Of a stretch of 21,070 nucleotides of DNA, positions 15,308 to 21,070 are shown piece by piece (positions within the stretch are counted from its first letter, which is position 1; each line of letters starts with the position of its first letter). This stretch comes from an uncultured Bacilli bacterium (GTDB taxonomy: Bacteria; Bacillota_I; Bacilli_A; RF39; UBA660). The notes under the pieces were generated by a model. That model saw only the letters and a list, made by a program, of their open reading frames with translations, ran no database searches and was not told the DNA's origin. The translations under genes were made by a program, and so were the position numbers. The DNA is taken from positions 1-21,070 of the forward strand of contig CANQKU010000005.1 in the NCBI GenBank assembly GCA_947624535.1, given 5' to 3'.

Positions 15308-17068
15308 TTAATCAGAAATTTGATAAGGGTTATCTTCAAGACCCTCTCCATTTTTTACTTGAACACTTTCTTTTAAATATCCGGCTAAACAAACATGTTG
15401 AAATGCTGTAGGATCATTTTTCTCACAAATTACAGTTCCAGAAAATTGCATATAGCAATAATTATTATTCTTACTAGAATAATCACGATACCAATGATAA
15501 TTTGGTACTGATGAACTAAATAATTCATACATACTAGGAACAAATAATTTTACTTTATATTCAGTATCTTTAGATTTAGCTTGATACTCTATATCTGCAT
15601 CATAATCTTTAACAGTTATTTTTTGACTACTAAATAATTTAGTAGAAAGATAACTACTTACTTCATTATTAATTTTATATCCTAAATTACCTTCTTCTGT
15701 AGGATTATAAGTAATAGGCTTCTTATCACTAAAATTAGTTGAATAATCATCTCCATCAATACCAATCATATCTTCCATGATTACTTTAGTTAAGCCATCT
15801 TCTACACTTTCTACTCTCCATAAGTAACTAGAATAACTAATATAGTCACCTACCCTAGCTTGATTAACCTTGTCCCCGGCTTTTAACTTTTTTTGTGTTC
15901 CTTTTAATATATAAGGATCCTCACTACTACCATCTCCACTAACTACTATCATATCTTTTTTGATATTAACAGCTGGGTTTACAACAACATTAGCATGAGT
16001 ATCTTCTTCATCTATTTTATACATTTTCACTATCCAATTTGTTTGATTATCTTTCAAATTAGATAGTATCATTTTATCATTTAAATAAGTTGCACCATCT
16101 TTATCTTTTGAATTATTAATATCAAAAACTGATAAAACACCAACATTTTGCTTTTTACCATAGTGATTACATTTCTTAATATTCTTAATATCTTTTACAG
16201 TTTCATCACACCATTTACTCTCTTCAATTAAATCTTTTACTTCTTTACTTAACTTATTATAAAAATAATCATTTAGCCAATCATCTTTTTTCTCATAACT
16301 AATCGCACTAATTGATGTATCTGTAACTACTTTTACTGTACCATCTTCATTTTCTCCTACTATTCTAAATAAAATTCCATCTAATTTTATATAATTATTA
16401 TATTGTAATCCTTGATATATCTTTGTTTTCTTAGTATCTTTTTCTACAATATGATTTAATGTTTCTACAACTTTTACTGTTCTTACTTTTCTAGTAACAT
16501 TTTTAAAACTATCTTCTGCTTCATAAATAATTTGATAAGTACCTACTTTACTTGTTTTTAATTTACTATCATCTATTTGAACTGTTTTTATATCCATTTT
16601 ACCATCCGTATTATCAACAACACTTTTAACACCAGGATCTTTATATTCTTCATCTTTATATACAGTTATTTCTTCTTTACCATTTAACTCTATTTTAGGA
16701 CCATCATGATCAATTTTCGATTCAAATTTTCCACATTTTAAATAGACATAATTTTTGTATTCATTATTTTCTTTTTTAGTTTTTACCCAAGATAATTTAC
16801 TATCACATGCTTTTTGACTAATAGGATCTCTTAACTCATCATTAATAAATTTTTTAACATACAAAGTTTGTAAACTAACTGTTTTAATTTTTTTACCGGT
16901 TGGTAGTTCCGCTTTATTAATTTCATAATATCTACCTATAGCATCTTTAACTTTTCTTTCATTTTGTTTAAATTTTAATATAGGACTAACTACTAAAAAA
17001 TATAAAATAACTACTATAACTAATATAATAATTCCTATTTTTAATTTCTTTTTTGTATCCTGTTTCAT
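15308..17068 (-). CDS. membrane-anchored pilin-like / DUF5011 / tandem-module protein, copy A
   Basis: 586 aa, paralogous over its full length to 8437-10200. N-terminal membrane segment (IGIIILVIVVILYFLVV); pilin-like part at about 36-115 (RYYEINKAELPTG, SLQTLYVKKFI, YVYLKCG); DUF5011 Ig-like domain at about 124-203 (DHDGPKIELNG, YKDPG, DNTDGKMD, VGTYQIIYEAEDSF); two modules at about 228-392 and 400-586, each ending in a GxGxxxDPY-type tail (SGDGSSEDPYILKG; GEGLEDNPYQISD). It is the first gene of cassette A, with AAGGTGAG upstream of the ATG and a strong promoter just before it. The cysteine-rich copy A follows after 30 bases with no sortase between, unlike cassette B. Conservation of the pair argues that the two proteins act together. 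The pilin resemblance is by pattern only. Confidence 0.82.
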   Translation of the reverse strand: MKQDTKKKLKIGIIILVIVVILYFLVVSPILKFKQNERKVKDAIGRYYEINKAELPTGKKIKTVSLQTLYVKKFINDELRDPISQKACDSKLSWVKTKKENNEYKNYVYLKCGKFESKIDHDGPKIELNGKEEITVYKDEEYKDPGVKSVVDNTDGKMDIKTVQIDDSKLKTSKVGTYQIIYEAEDSFKNVTRKVRTVKVVETLNHIVEKDTKKTKIYQGLQYNNYIKLDGILFRIVGENEDGTVKVVTDTSISAISYEKKDDWLNDYFYNKLSKEVKDLIEESKWCDETVKDIKNIKKCNHYGKKQNVGVLSVFDINNSKDKDGATYLNDKMILSNLKDNQTNWIVKMYKIDEEDTHANVVVNPAVNIKKDMIVVSGDGSSEDPYILKGTQKKLKAGDKVNQARVGDYISYSSYLWRVESVEDGLTKVIMEDMIGIDGDDYSTNFSDKKPITYNPTEEGNLGYKINNEVSSYLSTKLFSSQKITVKDYDADIEYQAKSKDTEYKVKLFVPSMYELFSSSVPNYHWYRDYSSKNNNYCYMQFSGTVICEKNDPTAFQHVCLAGYLKESVQVKNGEGLEDNPYQISD

Positions 17069-17087
17069 ATCGTCTCACCTTAAGTTA

Positions 17088-17116
17088 ATTATATTACAAC
17101 ACAAGTTGTTGGTCAA
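17088..17116 (-). promoter_or_regulatory. strong promoter of cassette A with palindromic spacer
   Basis: Minus strand -35 TTGACC (17116-17111), 17-base spacer, -10 TATAAT (17093-17088). The spacer contains ACAAC-4-GTTGT (17096-17109), a small inverted repeat between the hexamers where a repressor could bind. The start codon of the 586-aa gene is about 20 bases past the -10. Confidence 0.75.
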
Positions 17117-17136
17117 CGAAAAGAAAAAGGACATGC

Positions 17137-17964
17137 CTATTTTTTATAAGTCATTGCTCCTTGACAACAATTATCAAATGAATAATTTTTTTCACTAAAA
17201 TTTCTAATAATATCTTCTCTTACATGATATAAATAAGTAACTACAACTCCATTATCAGATAAGGGAATCGATTCAACTAACTTTTTATAATCATGGTATT
17301 TTTCAAAAGAATAATAAATAATACTAGATAAATTTACTAAATCATAGACTTTAGTAATCTTAGAAAAATCCATTTTACTTAAATCTTTTACATTATGATT
17401 AATTTCTACATTCTTTAATTTATCTTTCAAAATATTATAATTATCACCTTGTAAATAAGGATTTTTATTAACTATAGCAGAAGAAGTTAATACTTCATGA
17501 GAAAATAATGTTGAATTATATAGCTCACTTGCTTCGAAAAATTGAAATAAACTATCCCAAAATTTTTTATTACTATCTTCTAAATACTTTCTAATTTCAT
17601 CATATAAATCATCACTATCTTCTTCTTTTAGAAAGAATGTTAAAAAGTCTTTTTGTGATAAAGCTAATACAGCTGCTTTTTTTAATTCAAAAAAATATTT
17701 AGGAAATCTACTAATGTCATATGAGTCAACTTGTTTTGTACCTAATAAAATACTATTTAATATTTGATCTCCGGATGCTGTTACTGATAGGATTTTTTCT
17801 CTATTTTCTAAATATTTTTGATAATTAGTAATATCTTCATTACTAAATCTATAAATAAAAGAATTTTCATGATATGAATTAGTTGTATCTAAATTTCTAT
17901 AGCTTCCACCTACAATAGTTTGGGCAAGTCTAATATCTTCTTGTAACTTAGTTATATTTTGCAT
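17137..17964 (-). CDS. DUF3419-like SAM-binding protein
   Basis: 275 aa. The segment ILSVTASGDQILNSILLGTKQVDSYDISRFPKYFFELKKAA (about 58-98, in pieces) follows the pattern of DUF3419/BtaA-like proteins: a degenerate Rossmann motif I (SVTASGDQ), then an acidic end of strand 2 (YDIS) and a helix with FELK. BtaA relatives transfer the 3-amino-3-carboxypropyl group of SAM to diacylglycerol, but this protein is shorter and I would not assign that reaction. The C terminus has paired cysteines (NCCQG). It is predicted cytosolic, with no signal peptide or membrane segment. It has its own promoter (17994-18022) and stands alone between trmL and cassette A. The only sign of a terminator after it is a weak hairpin (GGCATGTCC within an A/T stem). 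Family confidence is moderate, substrate unknown. Confidence 0.6.
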   Translation of the reverse strand: MQNITKLQEDIRLAQTIVGGSYRNLDTTNSYHENSFIYRFSNEDITNYQKYLENREKILSVTASGDQILNSILLGTKQVDSYDISRFPKYFFELKKAAVLALSQKDFLTFFLKEEDSDDLYDEIRKYLEDSNKKFWDSLFQFFEASELYNSTLFSHEVLTSSAIVNKNPYLQGDNYNILKDKLKNVEINHNVKDLSKMDFSKITKVYDLVNLSSIIYYSFEKYHDYKKLVESIPLSDNGVVVTYLYHVREDIIRNFSEKNYSFDNCCQGAMTYKK

Positions 17965-17993
17965 AATAAAGTCCTCTTTTCACACAGCAACTT

Positions 17994-18022
17994 ATTATAG
18001 AACAAAATAAAAAGTAAATCAA
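17994..18022 (-). promoter_or_regulatory. promoter of the DUF3419-like gene
   Basis: Minus strand -35 TTGATT (18022-18017), 17-base spacer, -10 TATAAT (17999-17994). It lies between the trmL stop and the ATG at 17964, about 30 bases upstream of that start. The ribosome binding site is a modest AGAGGA. Confidence 0.7.
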
Positions 18023-18044
18023 CAAAATTTTAGATTTGCTTCAT

Positions 18045-18554
18045 CTACTTTTCTAAATAATCTTTACCCTTATGAGGTTCATATCTTAATAAGTCAAGAT
18101 AATCTTGTTGTCTTAATACCTCATAAATTACAATTGCACAACAATTTGATAGATTAAGTGCTCTTACATTTTCACTCATAGGTATTCTCATACAATGATC
18201 TAAATCTTTTTGTAACAACTCTTTAGGAATACCAGTGGATTCTTTTCCAAAGATAAAATACAAATCTTTATTTTCTTTATTTTGATAGTCAAAACTTGTA
18301 TGAGGTTTCTTTCCATATCTTGTAAAATAATAATAAACACCCTTATTTTTTTCTTGAAACTCTTCAAAATTTTCATAAACTTCATAATCTAATTTATCCA
18401 TATAATTAGCACTGCATCTTTTTAAATATTTCTCTTCTAATGAAAAACCTAATGGCTTAATTAAATGTAATTTAGTGTTAGTAGCAACACAAGTTCTCAT
18501 AATATTTCCTGTATTTTGTGGAATTTCAGGTTGATATAGTACAATATTATTCAT
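18045..18554 (-). CDS. trmL: tRNA (cytidine/uridine(34)-2'-O)-methyltransferase TrmL
   Basis: SPOUT-class SAM-dependent methyltransferase that adds a 2'-O-methyl group to the wobble base of tRNA-Leu isoacceptors; cytosolic. 169 aa from the chosen start, the normal TrmL length. Signatures: IVLYQPEIPQNTGNIMRTC at the N terminus, IKPLGFSLEEKYLKR, then the knot motifs FGKESTGIP, MRIPMSENVRALNLSNC and AIVIYEVLRQ. The frame opens with two ATGs. The first (18560) directly abuts GGAGGT, while the second (18554) has it six bases away, so the second is used. It follows the thioredoxin-like gene by 24 bases, so both probably share a transcript. Nothing is unusual in the active-site region. Confidence 0.95.
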   Translation of the reverse strand: MNNIVLYQPEIPQNTGNIMRTCVATNTKLHLIKPLGFSLEEKYLKRCSANYMDKLDYEVYENFEEFQEKNKGVYYYFTRYGKKPHTSFDYQNKENKDLYFIFGKESTGIPKELLQKDLDHCMRIPMSENVRALNLSNCCAIVIYEVLRQQDYLDLLRYEPHKGKDYLEK

Positions 18555-18560
18555 AAACAT

Positions 18561-18566
18561 ACCTCC
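18561..18566 (-). promoter_or_regulatory. ribosome binding site fixing the TrmL start
   Basis: GGAGGT on the minus strand touches the first ATG (18560) and is six bases from the second (18554). Normal spacing favours the second. Confidence 0.65.
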
Positions 18567-18578
18567 AAAAAAGGAGAT

Positions 18579-19106
18579 TTACTCTCCTATCTTATTTCTT
18601 TTTAAAAATTGATCTACTTCTTCTATTGTTAGCTTCTCATTCTTACTATTTTGAATAATATCTCTAACTTCACTATCTTCAAATACAACTAAAGTTGGAT
18701 AATTATTTTCTAATTTTTGTTTATAAGTATATCTTGAGTTAAATTGAATTTGAAATTGTTCTAAATCAGCATTTGTTAAATTAACATAAGTAATATAATT
18801 AGTTAGTTCTTTCTTTATAATTAGTTTTTTAAAATTCTTTTCAAAATTCCTACAAACGTCATCACTTGCGGTGCACATATATATAACAACAGATGGAGAC
18901 TCTCTTACATAGTGATCTAATTCTTGATAAGTAATTTCTGGCAAAACTTCCCTAATAATAGGAGTTTGTTTTTGATAGTCAGAATATACAATATAAAATC
19001 TATATAAATAATAAACTAATAAAAATGTAGCTAAAAATATCACCAATAAAATAATATAATTTTTAACAGGTATCTTTCTTAACCCCTCTATTTTTTTACT
19101 AGGCAT
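18579..19106 (-). CDS. membrane-anchored thioredoxin-like protein with spread cysteines
   Basis: 175 aa from the ATG. It has a basic N terminus, a membrane segment at about 16-36 (IILLVIFLATFLLVYYLY), then an extracytoplasmic domain of thioredoxin-like pattern: SVVIYMCTASDDVC, a helix, ITYVNLTNADLEQF, a cis-Pro-like NNYPTLVVFED, and a terminal helix. The first cysteine falls where the CXXC of thioredoxin would be, but the second is six residues further on (CX6C, Cys78 and Cys85). A normal dithiol active site is therefore missing. It may be a redox-inactive or divergent fold member. A GTG three codons upstream (19115) lies inside the GGAGGGTGAT ribosome binding site, so the ATG at 19106 is chosen. 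It probably forms an operon with trmL. Confidence 0.65.
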   Translation of the reverse strand: MPSKKIEGLRKIPVKNYIILLVIFLATFLLVYYLYRFYIVYSDYQKQTPIIREVLPEITYQELDHYVRESPSVVIYMCTASDDVCRNFEKNFKKLIIKKELTNYITYVNLTNADLEQFQIQFNSRYTYKQKLENNYPTLVVFEDSEVRDIIQNSKNEKLTIEEVDQFLKRNKIGE

Positions 19107-19114
19107 AATTATCA

Positions 19115-19120
19115 CCCTCC
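19115..19120 (-). promoter_or_regulatory. ribosome binding site fixing the thioredoxin-like start
   Basis: GGAGGG on the minus strand is eight bases before the ATG at 19106. It overlaps the alternative GTG at 19115, which is therefore rejected as start. Confidence 0.7.
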
Positions 19121-19131
19121 TATATAATTCT

Positions 19132-19140
19132 ATTCTATCA
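19132..19140 (-). promoter_or_regulatory. possible extended -10 promoter for the thioredoxin-like/trmL pair
   Basis: TGATAGAAT on the minus strand fits the extended -10 form (TG, one base, then a 5/6 TATAAT). It lies about 25 bases before the start codon and past the U32 gene stop. No good -35 is visible, so this is tentative. Confidence 0.35.
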
Positions 19141-19172
19141 TAAATTAGTATAATTAGTAATCCTAAAATAAA

Positions 19173-21070
19173 TTATTTTAATTCATTTACAATATTTATT
19201 ATATCCTCTTTAGTCTCATCATAAAAGTCAAAACGTTTTATATAAGGAAATGAGAAAGAATATCTTTGATAATTAGGTATATAATTTAAAATATAAGTAT
19301 TACCATTTTTATAAAATATTGGGAATTTTTTATTTTTCTCATCTTCTAAATAATAAGTAGAATTTTCATCTAAAAATAAGAAATTTTTCTTAATCATCAT
19401 ATTACAAACTCTTCCATATACTAAAACTTCTAATGGTAAAGTTGTATTAAATTTATCTTTAAAATTTTTAAATAGATTAGCAATTTCTATCTCTTTTAGT
19501 TCTACTGAAGGTATGAGGCTAACATATCCATCTTTCAATAAATAATATGCAGTATAAATGTTAGTTATATTCAAAAAATAATCTCCATGAATAAGTTTTT
19601 TTGGTAAACACATAATATTTTGATTAACTAAATTTTTAGATTGTAATGTTTCCTCAAATAAAAATATATTTCTTTCTGCTTTATAGTATACTTCTTCTTT
19701 AGACTGATATTTATGGTATAAGTCTAAATCATTTACATAAATATAGTTAAAACCTAACTCTAGACATGTTTTTAATTGTTCTTCATTATAGATAGTTGCA
19801 CTATACCCAGTTTTAGACTTAGTCTCAAGTTTAGGAAAAGTTACTTGATTTTCTAAAAATAAACATTTATTTTGAACTCTTAACTGCATAAGTTTTTCTG
19901 TAGCTTGTCTTCTTAATTCATTTAACTTACTAACTGGTATAAAAATATCATTATCTATATCAAAGTCTATATTTTCACATATAAATGGAGTATCACCTAA
20001 TTTAGTTAGTTGTTTTTCAATATTTTGTTTTGTCATAATAGAAGTTTTAGCTTTTTCTACAATATCACCTTGGATTTGGTATGAATTTTTATAGTCAGTA
20101 ATTATTAAACTCATTTGTTTTCCTAACTTAGCTTCAAAGAAAAACTTTATCTTAATCTTTTTTAATGGATATTTACTTAATTCATCTAAAAGTTCTCTAT
20201 CAATTGTTTTATAGACATGATCTTTGTTTGTTAAATTAATTTTATTATCTATGACTGCTACCGAATTTGTTGAAGAAATTAGCCTGTTTTTAGAATCATA
20301 TAAATAATTAACAATCATTCCTTTTTTACTTTCTAAAAATCTAATCCCATCTTCTTGATTTAACTTACGAAATAATTGAATTGTAATTTTATCTTTTTGA
20401 ACATTTGTTACTTTACCAATAGGTATTCCTATATGATTACTAGATAAGGAGTTCATTAAATTAGTATCAGAAAATAAATGACCTGTAGTAAACTCACGAT
20501 GAAATAATCTTTTCAATTTATCTAATTCTTCTTCCATAGAAAATGGCTCTTGATCAATTAATTTTCTATAAAACTTAGTAATAAATCCAACATATTGTGG
20601 ACTTTTCATTCTACCTTCTATTTTAAAACTATCTATGTTAGTAGCTAATAATTCTAATATTTTTGAAGAAGTATTTAAATCTTTGGTACTTAATAAATAT
20701 TGACTATTTCTTACTACTTTAGAATTTTTTAATAATTTGTATTTTAGTCTACAATTTCCTACACATTCTCCTCTATTACCACTTCTTGAACCTAGCATAG
20801 CGCTCATTAAGCAATTTCCTGAATAACTGACGCATAAGGCTCCATGAATAAAAACTTCTTTTTCTATATCAATATCAATATTTTTAATTTCTTCTAAAGT
20901 CATTTCTCTTGGTAAGACAACTCGTTTTACACCTAAGTCATGAAATAGTTTTATAGTTTCTAAACTAGCTGCATTAGCCTGGGTGGAAGCATGTATTTCT
21001 AAATTTGGATACTTTCACGGATTAAACAAATCATTCCAAAATCTTGCATAATTAAAGCATCAATATCATG
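19173..21070 (-). CDS. U32-family protein (RlhA/TrhP-like), partial and frameshifted
   Basis: U32 'peptidases' of this type are now known as RNA hydroxylation factors (RlhA on 23S rRNA, TrhP on tRNA wobble uridine) that use a cysteine-bound iron-sulfur cluster and prephenate. The 3' 576 codons (19173-20903) contain the signature FIHGALCVSYSGNCLMSAML, then GNRGECVGNC, giving four clustered cysteines, and the long C-terminal part seen in DUF3656-bearing members. The ATG at 20903 is not the start: the frame continues upstream with family sequence (EIHASTQANAASL, GVKRVVLPRE). Near 21013 the frame breaks, and the preceding HDIDALIMQDFGMICLIRE is read in another phase. Adding one A in the AAA run (21015-21013) restores LIREKYPNLEIHAS. 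The 5' end lies beyond the window. It is either a disrupted gene or a sequencing error near a contig end. Confidence 0.85.

Noticed and set aside
17117..17150. Terminator after the DUF3419-like gene
   Set aside because: GGCATGTCC between A and T runs could pair only with a bulge and a short GC core; too weak to list as a feature.
20904..21070. TGA read as tryptophan upstream of the U32 frame (code 4)
   Set aside because: Reading through TGA in that phase gives sequence unlike U32 proteins, whereas a one-base shift restores a clear family match. All tryptophans in the real genes use TGG.
1..21070. CRISPR arrays, tRNA or rRNA genes, insertion sequences
   Set aside because: Looked for regularly spaced repeats, tRNA-like cloverleaf ends, rRNA-like GC-richer blocks and transposase motifs; saw none.

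Overview
This is a strongly AT-rich window in which every supported gene lies on the minus strand. It ends at the right inside a truncated gene. Short Gram-positive style ribosome binding sites, tight spacing with start/stop overlaps, no outer-membrane secretin and a sortase point to a low-GC monoderm Firmicute, perhaps one of the uncultured gut Bacilli lineages. That placement is inference. All supported stops are TAA or TAG, and nothing suggests recoded TGA.

Layout in transcription order (right to left). (1) 21070-17137 is a housekeeping stretch: a U32-family RNA-hydroxylation-type protein (cut by the edge and broken by an apparent 1-base deletion), a membrane-anchored thioredoxin-like protein, the tRNA wobble methyltransferase TrmL, and a DUF3419-like SAM-binding protein with its own promoter. 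(2) 17116-11973 is cassette A: a strong promoter, a 586-aa membrane-anchored pilin-like/Ig-like protein, a 1091-aa secreted cysteine-rich protein, and an intrinsic terminator. (3) 11973-11773 is a 229-base spacer with a second inverted repeat, two tiny ORFs with excellent ribosome binding sites, and a promoter. (4) 11772-126 is one nine-gene operon: a 520-aa polytopic membrane protein; cassette B (587-aa paralogue, class B-like sortase, cysteine-rich paralogue); and a Tad-type machine made of a small single-pass protein, CpaB-like SAF protein, CpaF/TadA ATPase, TadB-like and TadC-like platform proteins. It closes with a 17-bp perfect-stem terminator.

The most interesting content is regions 2-4. 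An assembly ATPase with two platform proteins (type IVc pilus / Tad logic) is co-transcribed with a sortase and with giant cysteine-rich secreted proteins that have no cell-wall sorting signal. Next to them are membrane proteins whose N-terminal part looks like a pilin with no cleavage motif, fused to a DUF5011 Ig-like domain and two repeated modules. No classical Flp pilin, prepilin peptidase or TadZ is present here. My working model (inference) is a reduced Tad-like apparatus that displays or exports the cysteine-rich proteins, which exist as two diverged paralogues with short tracts of near-identical DNA suggesting gene conversion. I cannot name the cysteine-rich family from the sequence alone.
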